Assembly (NCBI RefSeq): GCF_018457175.1
Contig: NZ_JAGFNU010000004.1
Location: forward strand, 124,001-188,000
Source: Pseudohalocynthiibacter aestuariivivens
GTDB taxonomy: Bacteria > Pseudomonadota > Alphaproteobacteria > Rhodobacterales > Rhodobacteraceae
Length of the DNA stretch: 64,000 nt
Direction: 5' to 3'
The notes under the pieces are model-generated. The model was not told the origin of the DNA. It made no database searches and saw nothing but the letters and a program-made list of their open reading frames with translations. Below, one piece after another: positions 33,236-42,186 of this stretch (the stretch's first letter is position 1; every line of letters starts with the position of its first letter). The position numbers and the translations under genes are program-made.

Positions 33236-34392
33236 GCACCAAGTGGCCTCAGGATAGAGCGTGTAATAATGTGGCGCTGGATTTCCGAAGTGCCGTCCCA
33301 AATCCTTTCTAGGCGGGAATCTCTCCACAGACGCTGTATTGGCAATTCTTCCATTAACCCCATGCCACCAAATATCTGAACGGTGTCATCGGCAACCTTG
33401 TTTAGCATTTCTGAACAGTAAACCTTGACCATTGCGGCATCCATATCCTGCATGTGGCCTGCGTCGGCACGTTGGACCGCATCTGTTACCAACAAATCGG
33501 CCGTGCGCAGTCCTATCGCCATATCAGCCAAACGGAACCCTGTTGCCTGAAAACTACCTATGGGTTTACCAAATTGCTTGCGGTTTGCCGCCCAGTCGGT
33601 TGCCAACTCCATAATCCGTTCGGCTTTGCCGCAGCAGGTCGCCCCTACCCAGATACGCCCCATACCAAGCCACTTGCCTGACAATTCCAGACCATTGCCC
33701 TCTTCACCCAGAATCTGATCAGGGCCAAGCCGTACATTGTCAAAACTCAAGGCGAAAGTTTTGTACCCACGGTAGCTTACGCATTTATTGCCTTCACGTA
33801 TGTTAAAGCCCGGCAATCCGACATCAACGAGAAACGCGGTAACACGTTTGCGCGGTCCACGAGTTGTTTCATCGATACCGGTTGTGGCGAACACAATCGC
33901 AAAATCAGGCATACAGGGGCCCGAAATGAAGTGTTTTGAGCCGTTCAGTATCCAGTCGTCACCATCACGCCGAGCATTGGTCTTCATACCCATCACATCT
34001 GAACCAGCCTCTGGTTCAGTTAAGGCAAACAACTCGCGTTTTTCTCCGGTGACACATGGCGCAAGGTAGCGTTCAATCTGGTCACCTTTGCACGCCAGCA
34101 ACAATTCTGTCGGACGCCCAATCCACGAATGGAGTGCGTGGCTGGTTTTGCCATACTCGCGTTCGACAACGGCCATTGCAGAGTAATTCAGCCCACCGCC
34201 ACCGACATCTTCGGGTAAGTTTGAAGCATAAAGACCAACTTCCTTGGCGCGCGTTTCTATTTGGCGGCCCAATTCTTCGGGTACGTCGCCTAAACGATCA
34301 ACCAATTCTTCATGAGGATAAATCTCCTCCTTCAAAAAACTGCGGACAGTGTTCAGCAAAAGTTCGTTTTCGTGGGAAACCGCGATATTCAC
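33232..34392 (-). CDS. Acyl-CoA dehydrogenase
   Basis: A 386-residue FAD-dependent acyl-CoA dehydrogenase. Motifs seen: ALTEPEAGSDVMGMKTNARR (flavin-binding region), WILNGSKHFISG, GLMEELPIQRLWRDSRLERIWDGTSEIQRHII at the C-terminus (written here as the family's conserved end). The start is GTG at 34392, with GGGAGT upstream. It oxidises acyl-CoA to 2,3-enoyl-CoA and passes electrons to ETF. Given CaiD nearby, gamma-butyrobetainyl-CoA to crotonobetainyl-CoA is a good candidate reaction. It is followed directly by the ligase gene and preceded 12 bases away by the permease gene. Confidence 0.92.
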   Translation of the reverse strand: MNIAVSHENELLLNTVRSFLKEEIYPHEELVDRLGDVPEELGRQIETRAKEVGLYASNLPEDVGGGGLNYSAMAVVEREYGKTSHALHSWIGRPTELLLACKGDQIERYLAPCVTGEKRELFALTEPEAGSDVMGMKTNARRDGDDWILNGSKHFISGPCMPDFAIVFATTGIDETTRGPRKRVTAFLVDVGLPGFNIREGNKCVSYRGYKTFALSFDNVRLGPDQILGEEGNGLELSGKWLGMGRIWVGATCCGKAERIMELATDWAANRKQFGKPIGSFQATGFRLADMAIGLRTADLLVTDAVQRADAGHMQDMDAAMVKVYCSEMLNKVADDTVQIFGGMGLMEELPIQRLWRDSRLERIWDGTSEIQRHIITRSILRPLGA

Positions 34393-34404
34393 ATTTTACT
34401 CCCG

Positions 34405-35202
34405 CTAGTCATTCTGAGTTTGGGCGCGTCTGCGCGATAGAACCGTCGACACCCCAAAAGCAATTACAGTTATGGCGATCAAAACAACGGCCGCTGCCGC
34501 GACTGTCGGATCAGTATTCTCACGGATGCCGTTCCACATGCGGCGTGGCAGCGTGTAAACGTTGAATTTTGAAATGAACAAAGTCACCACGATTTCATCC
34601 CAGGACAGGATGAAAGCAAACAGCGCCCCGGCAAACACTCCGGGCCGAATGGATGGCAGGATAACGCGACGCATCGTTGCCCAGTTTGATGCACCAAGGT
34701 TCTTTGAGGCCTGCTCCAGCTTGGGATCGAAATTCGCAAGTGATGCGCTGACAGTAATCAACACCATCGGGCTAGCAAGAATTGTATGTGCGATGATCAA
34801 TCCCGGATAGCTGTCAAGCAAGCCAAGCGGTATCCAAAGTCGGTAGAACGCCATCGCTGAAATGATCTGGGGAATAATCAATGGCAGCAACAGGAATGCT
34901 CGAACCAGTTCGCTGTACTTAGACGACACTCTCCACAAGCCAATGGCGCAAAGTGTTCCCAGAATAGTTGCGAGCAACGCGGTGCTTGATGCGATTATTG
35001 CACTTTGTGCAAAGCTGGAAAGCCATTCGGGGCTTGTGAATAGTTTTTCGAAATGCCTGAGCGAGAGTTCCCCCTTGGGCATCGAAAGAAACCGTTTTGG
35101 CGTCAGCGATACGGGGATCGAGATGAGCGCTGGCAGAACAAGAAAAAACAGCAGCACCCAGGCGCCAGTACGATTAAACATTGCTAGCATGCTTTGTTTC
35201 AT
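34405..35202 (-). CDS. ABC transporter permease, PotC type
   Basis: A 265-residue inner-membrane permease with about six helices. The EAA motif region QASKNLGASNWATMRRVILP is followed by PGVFAGALFAFILSWDE, as in PotC/YdcV-type permeases. ATG 35202 overlaps the stop of the partner permease gene (ATGA). With the second permease, the ATPase and the binding protein it forms a spermidine/putrescine-type importer. Substrates of this family include polyamines, betaines and other small amines. A quaternary amine is likely here from the catabolic genes around it. Confidence 0.88.
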   Translation of the reverse strand: MKQSMLAMFNRTGAWVLLFFLVLPALISIPVSLTPKRFLSMPKGELSLRHFEKLFTSPEWLSSFAQSAIIASSTALLATILGTLCAIGLWRVSSKYSELVRAFLLLPLIIPQIISAMAFYRLWIPLGLLDSYPGLIIAHTILASPMVLITVSASLANFDPKLEQASKNLGASNWATMRRVILPSIRPGVFAGALFAFILSWDEIVVTLFISKFNVYTLPRRMWNGIRENTDPTVAAAAVVLIAITVIAFGVSTVLSRRRAQTQND

Positions 35203-36050
35203 GACGTGCTCCCCCCGAATACGGTGCTGAGCTTCATGAATTTCGACATGATATAGAGCAGCGCTAACACGCCGAACAACATCAGTGCAGCAAGCATCGC
35301 GGCGGTGCCCCATTTCAATGTCACAAGCAGTTGTACGGAGATATATTCAGCAACCATCAGCACCTTGCCGCCGCCAAGGATCGCAGGTGTGACATAGAAG
35401 CCAAGGCTTAGAATGAAAACAAGCAGGCAAGCCGCCACGATTCCGGGTTTGGTCAGAGGCAGATAAATGCGGAAAAATGTTTGCGACCCTGTGGCACCCA
35501 GATTTCGCGATGCACTCATTACCCGGGTGTCCAGCGTTTGCATGTTTACCAAAAGGGGCAGCACGGCATAGGGCACCATGTAGTGTACCATACCGATTAA
35601 AACACCGAGCTCGTTACGAACAAAGGCGACAGGTTCACTGATGATATTGAGGGTTTCTAACGCATTGTTCAAAAGGCCATTGTGACCAAGCAGCATCAAC
35701 CACGAAAACGTACGCACCAGAATGGATATCCAGAAAGACACCAGTAACAGCGTCAGCATCAGTTTTTGTCGTTTTTTGTGCGCGTGCACCATGGCGTAAG
35801 CGATTGAATAACCAAATGCGACACTGATGATCGTAGTGATCAGACATATCCGGAAAGTTGTCCAGATAATGCGAAGTAAAGTGTCGTTGGTATATAGCTT
35901 TTGATAATTTTGCAGGCCCGGCTCTGGATCCGTCAAGCTTAGCCAAAGAATGTTCAGGATCGGCCCCAGATAGAGAACAACCACCAACATCAAAAAAGGC
36001 GCGACCAGCACCCAGCCAGGGCTTACATGTTTACGCAGGGAGTCGATCAC
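35199..36050 (-). CDS. ABC transporter permease, PotB type
   Basis: A 283-residue inner-membrane permease with about six helices. SASRNLGATGSQTFFRIYLP is the EAA loop and PGIVAACLLVFILSLGFYVT follows, as in PotB-type permeases. The start is GTG at 36050. It overlaps the second permease gene by four bases and lies 86 bases after the binding-protein gene, with a hairpin in the gap. Confidence 0.88.
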   Translation of the reverse strand: MIDSLRKHVSPGWVLVAPFLMLVVVLYLGPILNILWLSLTDPEPGLQNYQKLYTNDTLLRIIWTTFRICLITTIISVAFGYSIAYAMVHAHKKRQKLMLTLLLVSFWISILVRTFSWLMLLGHNGLLNNALETLNIISEPVAFVRNELGVLIGMVHYMVPYAVLPLLVNMQTLDTRVMSASRNLGATGSQTFFRIYLPLTKPGIVAACLLVFILSLGFYVTPAILGGGKVLMVAEYISVQLLVTLKWGTAAMLAALMLFGVLALLYIMSKFMKLSTVFGGSTS

Positions 36051-36091
36051 TGAGTGCGCCTTTTAATTCAAAAATTATCTTTGATCAGCCC

Positions 36092-36124
36092 AGCCCGGTG
36101 ATCAGGAAGAGGTATCGCCGGGCT
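36092..36124 (-). terminator. Intercistronic hairpin between binding-protein and permease genes
   Basis: AGCCCGGTGAT (36092-36102) pairs with ATCGCCGGGCT (36114-36124), 11 pairs with one G-T. It lies between the binding-protein stop and the permease start and has no T run. Such hairpins often protect or limit transcripts so that the binding protein is made in excess. This reading is an inference. Confidence 0.6.
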
Positions 36125-36136
36125 GAGGCCTTTGGC

Positions 36137-37246
36137 TTAGCTGATCGCTTCAAGGAAAGCGTTCACTGCATCGCCGCCGTTCTCACCCCACCAGACCGGG
36201 TCGTTAAAGGCGACATTGTCGATGTTCATCGCTGACGTTATCGCATAGGGCTGCTGGTCTTCGGGGATCATGGCAAATGCCTCTGGGTTTGACGGTGTCA
36301 TCCCCAAACACTCAAGCAGCTGAAGCTGCGCAGCAGGATCTTGCGCCGTGGCAATAAACTTCATTATTGCCTCGCGGCCCGCCGGATTACCCTTTGGAAC
36401 AATGTAGGCTCCGGGCATCGCCAACGCTTCGTTCATTACCAACTTGTAGCGATCATCTGTGTCGATCTCGATGTTGCGGCCACGGTTTTGCCAGACCATA
36501 CCCATGGAAACTTCGCCATTCACAACCATCGAATGTGCCTCGGACCCAGAACCCCAATAAAGGCTGTCGTCCTTCATGGCCACCAGCTTGGCCAGCGCAC
36601 GATCCATATCAAGTGGGTAGAGTTCGTCTTTGGAGACACCGTCCGCCATCAAAGCCGCTTCAAGAGAGCCATTGGCCCATTTGTAAAGCGAACGTTTGCC
36701 AGGGAATTTTGCAGTATCAAAAAAATCTGCCCACGAGTTAGGGGGGGTATCGCCATATGCCTCGGTGTCGTAAACGAACGCATAGCCGTAAAGGATGATC
36801 GATACACCGTGCTCTACAGCATAGTTTGGCAAGGTTTTTGCCTTATCAACAACGTCATAATCGATCGCTTCAAGATGGCCTGATGGCCCAAGCGCGATTG
36901 CGTCAAACAGGTCTCCGTCGCAAACATCGGCTGTGACATTTCCACTGTCCACCATTTCCCTGATTTTACCCTGCAATGGGCCAGAGGTGTCAAAGCGCAA
37001 AGGCATTCCTGTGGCTTCTTCAAATGGTTTACCGATGGCATTGCCGTGGCATTCCTCGGATTGACCGCCCCAGTTCCACATTACGATCTCGTTCGCTGCA
37101 GCCTCGGCATCGCCGACCATAACTGCAGAAGAGGCCACACCCGCCATCGCACAAAGTGTGAGGAAAGACCGGCGGTTCATTCTTCCGGCTTTGAACGCCT
37201 CAGCCCCTTCGAACAGTGTTTCGCGCATGAATTGCTTGTCTTGCAT
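36137..37246 (-). CDS. Periplasmic solute-binding protein of the PotD type, Tat-like signal
   Basis: A 369-residue extracellular solute-binding protein. The N-terminus has a twin-arginine motif (MNRRSFLTLCAMAG, about residues 22-35) followed by a hydrophobic stretch and the AEAAA cleavage region, so export by Tat is likely. NEIVMWNWGGQSEE and RFDTSGPLQGKIREM are typical of PotD-like proteins. GGAG lies eight bases before ATG 37246. It should capture a cationic amine. Residues of the binding box cannot be assigned without structure, so carnitine or gamma-butyrobetaine is only a candidate. Confidence 0.87.
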   Translation of the reverse strand: MQDKQFMRETLFEGAEAFKAGRMNRRSFLTLCAMAGVASSAVMVGDAEAAANEIVMWNWGGQSEECHGNAIGKPFEEATGMPLRFDTSGPLQGKIREMVDSGNVTADVCDGDLFDAIALGPSGHLEAIDYDVVDKAKTLPNYAVEHGVSIILYGYAFVYDTEAYGDTPPNSWADFFDTAKFPGKRSLYKWANGSLEAALMADGVSKDELYPLDMDRALAKLVAMKDDSLYWGSGSEAHSMVVNGEVSMGMVWQNRGRNIEIDTDDRYKLVMNEALAMPGAYIVPKGNPAGREAIMKFIATAQDPAAQLQLLECLGMTPSNPEAFAMIPEDQQPYAITSAMNIDNVAFNDPVWWGENGGDAVNAFLEAIS

Positions 37247-37326
37247 AATGATAACTCCTTGTTGGTGTTAACGAGCTTTTGCTCTTTTAGCTGGCGCCAT
37301 TTTCTGACGCTCAAATTGATCGTGAT

Positions 37327-38334
37327 CTACCCGTTCCTTAGCTTAACTGTTGCCCTGTCTTCCCATGTCAAATCGACTGCTTGTCCTTCTTTAAGCGGGT
37401 ACCTGTTTCTCCAGGAGTCGACATCAACCTCCAACTCCTCGTCGCCTTCGACGGAAACCATGAATTTCTGGACCGAGCCAAAATAGGTGATTGAGCGAAT
37501 TGTTCCCGTAGCGCGGGCGGTGACATCTCCCTGCCCCGCCGGGTGAATATCAATCTTCTCTGGACGAAGAGCATGCAGCCCGTCTTTGAGATTAAGAAAG
37601 TTGCTTTTCCCAAGGAAACTTGCCGCGAATTTCGTTTCCGGCTTCTCATACAGTTCTTGCGGTGTTCCAACCTGCTCAATTGCACCATCCTGCATGATCA
37701 CGATGCGGTCAGACATTGACAGCGCTTCTTCCTGATCATGTGTCACGTAGACGAAAGTGGTACCGACACGGCGGTGGATATCTTTCAGTTGCTCCTGGAC
37801 TTCGACGCGTAGTTTTTTGTCCAATGCACCCAGAGGTTCATCCAACAGCAAAACCGGAGGGGCAAAGCAAAGCGCGCGCGCCAGCGCAACCCGTTGCTGT
37901 TGGCCACCAGAGAGCTGGCCCGGTTTGCGTTCGCCAAATTCATGCAATTGAACTAGGTCCAGCATCTCATCAACACGGGCAGATATCTCAGCCTTAGGGC
38001 GCTTGCGAACGTCCAGTGCGTAACTAATGTTTTCACGGACTGTCATGTGTGGAAACAGCGCATACCCCTGAAAAACCATACCAAAGTTGCGTTTTTCAGC
38101 GGGCACATTCGCGATTGACAACCCATCAAGCTCGATGTCGCCGGAAGTTATATCCAAAAACCCTGCAATCATCATCAACAGGGTTGTTTTTCCCGATCCC
38201 GACGGACCAAGCAGTGTCAGAAACTCACCTTGCTGAATTTCGAGATCAACATCGTCTACCGCGACAAAGGATCCGAATTTCTTTTGCAGTTTCTTCAGTT
38301 GAAGACTGCCTTGTGCGTTGTTCCCACCCACCAT
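37327..38334 (-). CDS. ABC transporter ATP-binding protein, PotA type
   Basis: A 335-residue ATPase. Walker A GPSGSGKTTLLMMIAG, signature LSGGQQQRVALARAL and Walker B VLLLDEPLGALD are intact, followed by a C-terminal TOBE domain (about 260-330). Its ATG follows the BKACE stop with no gap (TAAATG). It powers the importer made of the two permeases and the PotD-type protein. In the Q-loop region, NFGMVFQGYALFPHMTVREN is normal. Confidence 0.94.
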   Translation of the reverse strand: MVGGNNAQGSLQLKKLQKKFGSFVAVDDVDLEIQQGEFLTLLGPSGSGKTTLLMMIAGFLDITSGDIELDGLSIANVPAEKRNFGMVFQGYALFPHMTVRENISYALDVRKRPKAEISARVDEMLDLVQLHEFGERKPGQLSGGQQQRVALARALCFAPPVLLLDEPLGALDKKLRVEVQEQLKDIHRRVGTTFVYVTHDQEEALSMSDRIVIMQDGAIEQVGTPQELYEKPETKFAASFLGKSNFLNLKDGLHALRPEKIDIHPAGQGDVTARATGTIRSITYFGSVQKFMVSVEGDEELEVDVDSWRNRYPLKEGQAVDLTWEDRATVKLRNG

Positions 38335-39225
38335 TTATTCGGTTGCTCCGCGCAACTTAAGCTTAATGCGAGCTTCGGCCGGGTTTATTGCGCGTCCGCC
38401 CATACGTTCTATAATTTCAATCGCACGCGTCACTAACTGACCGTTTGTGGCCAGAACCCCACGATCCAGATAAATGTTGTCTTCAAGACCAACGCGAACA
38501 TTTCCACCCATAGCCACTGCCGCTGCCGCCATTGGCATCTGCATGCGTGAAATTCCAAAACTTGCCCAGCTTGCGTCCGGCGGAAGGTGGTCTTTCATTA
38601 CCTTCATGGTATCGACGCTTTGATCTGCGCCCCAAGGAATGCCCAAGCAGATTTGGAACATGGGTGGATCCGCAATCAAACTTTCCGCAATCATCTGACG
38701 CGCAAAACGAATGTGACCCAGTTCAAAAACTTCAAGTTCGGGCTTCACACCCCAATTGCAGGTTAACTCGGCCATTTTTCGCAAAGTCGGCGGTGTTGAG
38801 ATGTAAATCTCGTCGCCATCTCCGAAATTCAGAGTGCCACAATCCAGTGAACATATCTCGGGCATACATTCCTTGATGTGAGCAAGCCGTTCTTCAGGGC
38901 CGATCATGTCGGTACCCGGACCCGGCATTGCAGGATTATGTGCATCGGGCACCCAATCTCCCCCCATTCCGGCGGTCAGATTGATAATGACGTCCGTGTC
39001 GCTGTTGCGAATACGATCAACGACCTCTTTGAACAATTCAGGGGCGCGCGAACCCTTGCCCGTCTCTGGATCCCGAACATGGATATGCGCGACTGCGGCC
39101 CCGGCTTTTGCTGCCTCTATTGCAGCATCCGCAATCTGTTTTGGTGTGATAGGAACATGCGGGCTGCGGCCAGTTGTATCTCCGGCTCCTGTAACCGCAC
39201 AGGTAACAACGACATCGTAATTCAA
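38335..39225 (-). CDS. BKACE (DUF849) beta-keto acid cleavage enzyme
   Basis: A 296-residue TIM-barrel enzyme of the 3-keto-5-aminohexanoate cleavage (BKACE) family, which splits beta-keto acids using acetyl-CoA to give a CoA ester and acetoacetate. [18 protein letters not shown] carries the zinc-binding His pair. The start is TTG at 39225, with a GGGGGG-rich site upstream; the longer frame runs into the divergent promoter. In Pseudomonas the BKACE next to carnitine dehydrogenase cleaves 3-dehydrocarnitine to betainyl-CoA. A carnitine-dehydrogenase-like gene lies nearby here, so the same reaction is probable. Confidence 0.86.
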   Translation of the reverse strand: MNYDVVVTCAVTGAGDTTGRSPHVPITPKQIADAAIEAAKAGAAVAHIHVRDPETGKGSRAPELFKEVVDRIRNSDTDVIINLTAGMGGDWVPDAHNPAMPGPGTDMIGPEERLAHIKECMPEICSLDCGTLNFGDGDEIYISTPPTLRKMAELTCNWGVKPELEVFELGHIRFARQMIAESLIADPPMFQICLGIPWGADQSVDTMKVMKDHLPPDASWASFGISRMQMPMAAAAVAMGGNVRVGLEDNIYLDRGVLATNGQLVTRAIEIIERMGGRAINPAEARIKLKLRGATE

Positions 39226-39354
39226 GCGCAATCCCCCCCTTATTTGACACCATCTTGAGGCGGAGTCCTTTTCTGCATGTCGATTTTTCGTCGAATCAGC
39301 TATACTTATGGCGAATATTCTCACTATCGAAGAAATATTGTGAAAGGGCGGGAA
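39226..39354. promoter_or_regulatory. Divergent promoter region between BKACE operon and AraC regulator
   Basis: The 129-base gap separates two divergent genes and should hold both promoters and the regulator's sites. It is AT-rich with several short palindromic words (GAATATTCTC, AAATATTG). I could not assign -35 and -10 boxes with confidence. Confidence 0.45.
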
Positions 39355-40425
39355 ATGGATCTTGATCAGGACCCACAAACCAAAGCCATTGGCATTGCCT
39401 GTGTCTTAATTCCGCGTTTCAACATGATGACATTCACGAGTCTGCTCGAACCAGCTCGGATCGCAAACTACCTTTCACCAACACCGTTGTTTACTCAGGA
39501 GTTCTATTCTTTCGATGGTTCAGAAGTCGCGGCAAGCAACGGATTGTCTGTCAAATGCGTTCCACCGCCCGAGAAACTAGGGCGCAACGATATCGTTTTT
39601 GTATTAGGCAGTTGGGGTGGTGAGCACTATGCCAATACAAAGCTTTTTTCATGGCTTAGGCTGCAGGCACGCCTTGGAGTACGACTCTGCTCTGTAGAGA
39701 TTGGCAGCTATATTTTTGCGCGCGCCGGGCTGTTGTCGGGCAAGTCTGTCACGACGCACTGGTCTTATTTGGCAGGGTTTCAGGAACAGTTTCCCGATGC
39801 ATTGGCGACGGAACAATTGTTTACCGTAGACGGACAGATAATGTCCTGCTCGGGCGGAACAGCGGGTATCGATCTGATGTTACACATCATCCAAGACGAA
39901 TATGGAGAACGACTAACTGGCGAAATTTCGGACCAGATTATGCACCACCCTGTCCGCCCACCCGATGCACCGCAACGCATGACACTGGGGCGTGGAATCG
40001 AAACACTAGCACCAGATGTTCGCGCTGCAATCAACATCATAGAAGCCTTTATCAGCGAACCTCTTACTGTTCCCGAGATCGCTGAACAAATTGGTATTTC
40101 CCAGCGGCAACTTGAGCGGCAATTTAAGAAGGCAATGGGCTGTAGTGTCGTCCAATTTGGCTTGCTCCTTCGCTTGCAGCATTCACGGGTATTGTTGATT
40201 TCAACCGACTTGGGGGTTCGCGAGATTGCAACTGCCTCTGGTTTCAATTCACTTTCACATTTTGCCTTTGCCTTTAAAAAATGTTTTGAGCGCAGGCCGA
40301 GTGAGTATCGAATGGCTTGGCCGGAAAATGACACGGCACCCCATTGGCCAGGGACGCTTTCAAAATTCCTGGATACACTTGAAGTCAACCACCGACTAAA
40401 ACAGGCACAGCGTTCAGGGTACTAG
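39355..40425 (+). CDS. AraC-family regulator with DJ-1/GATase1-like N-terminus (CdhR/GlxA type)
   Basis: A 356-residue regulator. The N-terminal ThiJ/PfpI-like part starts [20 protein letters not shown], with VLGSWGG and [15 protein letters not shown]. The nucleophile-cysteine position seen in enzymes of this fold is not conserved, as usual for sensors. The C-terminal AraC domain (about 235-330) has two helix-turn-helix units: [20 protein letters not shown] and [23 protein letters not shown] 39355 has GGGCGGGA upstream. In Pseudomonas, CdhR of this type activates carnitine genes. It is divergent from BKACE and ends convergently on the carnitine-dehydrogenase gene, overlapping it by four bases. 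Confidence 0.88.
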   Translation: MDLDQDPQTKAIGIACVLIPRFNMMTFTSLLEPARIANYLSPTPLFTQEFYSFDGSEVAASNGLSVKCVPPPEKLGRNDIVFVLGSWGGEHYANTKLFSWLRLQARLGVRLCSVEIGSYIFARAGLLSGKSVTTHWSYLAGFQEQFPDALATEQLFTVDGQIMSCSGGTAGIDLMLHIIQDEYGERLTGEISDQIMHHPVRPPDAPQRMTLGRGIETLAPDVRAAINIIEAFISEPLTVPEIAEQIGISQRQLERQFKKAMGCSVVQFGLLLRLQHSRVLLISTDLGVREIATASGFNSLSHFAFAFKKCFERRPSEYRMAWPENDTAPHWPGTLSKFLDTLEVNHRLKQAQRSGY

Positions 40426-41363
40426 GCCGTGTCGCGAATGGCGCGTAAAACTGCAACGATCTGACGGTCGCGTTTTGCCGCCATCTCTTCGAAACCGCGA
40501 TCACCGGCAATTTTGTTGCACCCATCAACCATCCGGTCGCGCAATTCCTTGGTCAACTCGGGCGCCTCCAATCGAGTCCAAGGTAGTTTTAGCGCGGGTC
40601 CAAACTGATCAAGATTTGTGGCCATTCCACCTGCCCCGCACGCCACGTGAAATGCCATGCATTGCCCTTGAACCGCCATACGGGGCGCCGGGCCGTTAAT
40701 AAGCGCAATATCGATGTCTTCCGGCGTCGCTTCGCCGTTTGCTACCATGTGCAAGGCTTCGCGCCACAGTGCCTCTTGAAGCCGTGTCGCCACAAATCCG
40801 GGAATTTCCTTTTTCATGACCAACGGCACTTTACCCGCGATTTTATAGAATTCTTCGGCCCAGAGTACGGCCTCTGCAGCTGTTTTTTTTCCGCCGACAA
40901 TCTCGACCAAAGGCAGAAGATATGGCGGATTGAATGGATGCCCAATCACCGTTCTTTCGGGAGTGGCGCAGCCAGCCTGAATATCGGTCATCATCAGACC
41001 CGATGTTGATGATCCGATCACAATGTCAGGTGGCACGATCTGCCCAAGTTTTTTGTAGAGCGTCTGTTTCATTCCCAGATTTTCTGGCGCGCTTTCCTGA
41101 ATGAACTCAGCGCCTTCCACGGCCTCGTTCAAGTTCGTTACGATCTTGAGTCTGTCCAGAGAAGCGCCAGACGAAAGACCAAGATCGGTTAGGCTTTTCC
41201 ACGCAGTTTCCAGTATCGCCATAAAGGCGGGCGTTTCGTCTTTATCATGAAGATAAAGCGTTACATCGTAACCGCGTGCAAGAAAATGGGCGGCCCAGCC
41301 GCCGCCGATAGGGCCACCTCCGATACTGGTGACCCTCGTAACTTCATTCACAGCAGGAAGCAT
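40422..41363 (-). CDS. cdhA: L-carnitine dehydrogenase-like 3-hydroxyacyl-CoA dehydrogenase family protein
   Basis: A 313-residue NAD-dependent dehydrogenase. The Rossmann motif IGGGPIGGGWAAHF starts at residue 14. IGHPFNPPYLLPLVEIVGG and GFVATRLQEALWREALHMV are characteristic of L-carnitine dehydrogenase and related hydroxyacid enzymes. It should oxidise L-carnitine to 3-dehydrocarnitine in the cytosol, feeding BKACE. Its ATG directly follows the CaiD-like stop (TAGATG). Some family members act on other 3-hydroxy acids such as gulonate, so specificity is inferred from CaiD and BKACE neighbours. Confidence 0.84.
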   Translation of the reverse strand: MLPAVNEVTRVTSIGGGPIGGGWAAHFLARGYDVTLYLHDKDETPAFMAILETAWKSLTDLGLSSGASLDRLKIVTNLNEAVEGAEFIQESAPENLGMKQTLYKKLGQIVPPDIVIGSSTSGLMMTDIQAGCATPERTVIGHPFNPPYLLPLVEIVGGKKTAAEAVLWAEEFYKIAGKVPLVMKKEIPGFVATRLQEALWREALHMVANGEATPEDIDIALINGPAPRMAVQGQCMAFHVACGAGGMATNLDQFGPALKLPWTRLEAPELTKELRDRMVDGCNKIAGDRGFEEMAAKRDRQIVAVLRAIRDTA

Positions 41364-42167
41364 CTATTTGCCCTTAAAGCTGGGTTCGCGTTTTTCAACA
41401 AAAGCAGCAACCCCTTCAGCCGCATCTTCTGACTTCAGCATTTTGCGATAGGTAGGCATTTCGTCTGTCCGCATTTTTTGGAACGCCTGCTCCAACGGCA
41501 CACATTCAATTGCACGCTGCACTTCTTTGACACTTTGCATCGCTAGCGGGGCAGACCAAGCAATTGAGTCAGCCCATTCACGCGCTGCTTCCATAAGTTG
41601 GTCTTTGGGTACGACCTTGTTGATCAGTCCATAGTGTGCTGCTTCTTCAGCACTCATCCGTCGACCGAGCAGAAACATTTCCATTGCAATGTTGTGAGGA
41701 ATACGACGTGGAAGCCGTTGCAAAGCTCCAGCGTCCGGCACAATTCCGAGAGGCATTTCTGGTAGGCCGAACTCGACATTGTCGGCTGCGATAATCAGAT
41801 CACACGCCATGGCAAGCTCGAACCCGCCGCCTATCGCAAGGCCATTCAGGGCCGCAATGACAGGTTTGTTCAGGTTCCAGTTTTCAGTTAGACCGGCGAA
41901 ACCGCCGTCTCCATAATCGGCAGTCTCCCACCAATTGTCCAACTGCATCTCGCCAGCGTTTAGTGCTTTCAGATCCCAGCCTGCCGAAAACACACGGTCG
42001 CCTTCGGCTGTTAGAATTCCAACCCAAAGCTCAGGATCATCGCGCAACTCCGCAAAAGCGGCTCCCAAGGCCTGACTCATCGGTATGTCGATGGCATTTA
42101 CCTTTGGTTTGTTCAGTTTCACTTCCAGAACGCGACCGTTCCGGGTTACCTCGACACCATTTGTCAC
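41364..42167 (-). CDS. caiD: Crotonobetainyl-CoA hydratase-like enoyl-CoA hydratase (CaiD type)
   Basis: A 267-residue crotonase-fold protein. The match to E. coli CaiD is clear along the chain: EVTRNGRVLEVKLNKPKVNA, FSAGWDLKALNAGE, GGFAGLTENWNLNKPVIAAL, GGGFELAMACDLIIA, LPEMPLGIVPDAGALQRLP and a C-terminal SEDAAEGVAAFVEKREPSFK. CaiD hydrates crotonobetainyl-CoA to L-carnitinyl-CoA. It lies 19 bases after the LLM gene and directly before the carnitine dehydrogenase gene, so one transcript is likely. Confidence 0.9.
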   Translation of the reverse strand: MTNGVEVTRNGRVLEVKLNKPKVNAIDIPMSQALGAAFAELRDDPELWVGILTAEGDRVFSAGWDLKALNAGEMQLDNWWETADYGDGGFAGLTENWNLNKPVIAALNGLAIGGGFELAMACDLIIAADNVEFGLPEMPLGIVPDAGALQRLPRRIPHNIAMEMFLLGRRMSAEEAAHYGLINKVVPKDQLMEAAREWADSIAWSAPLAMQSVKEVQRAIECVPLEQAFQKMRTDEMPTYRKMLKSEDAAEGVAAFVEKREPSFKGK

Positions 42168-42186
42168 ACGTTTCTCCTAATTCAAG

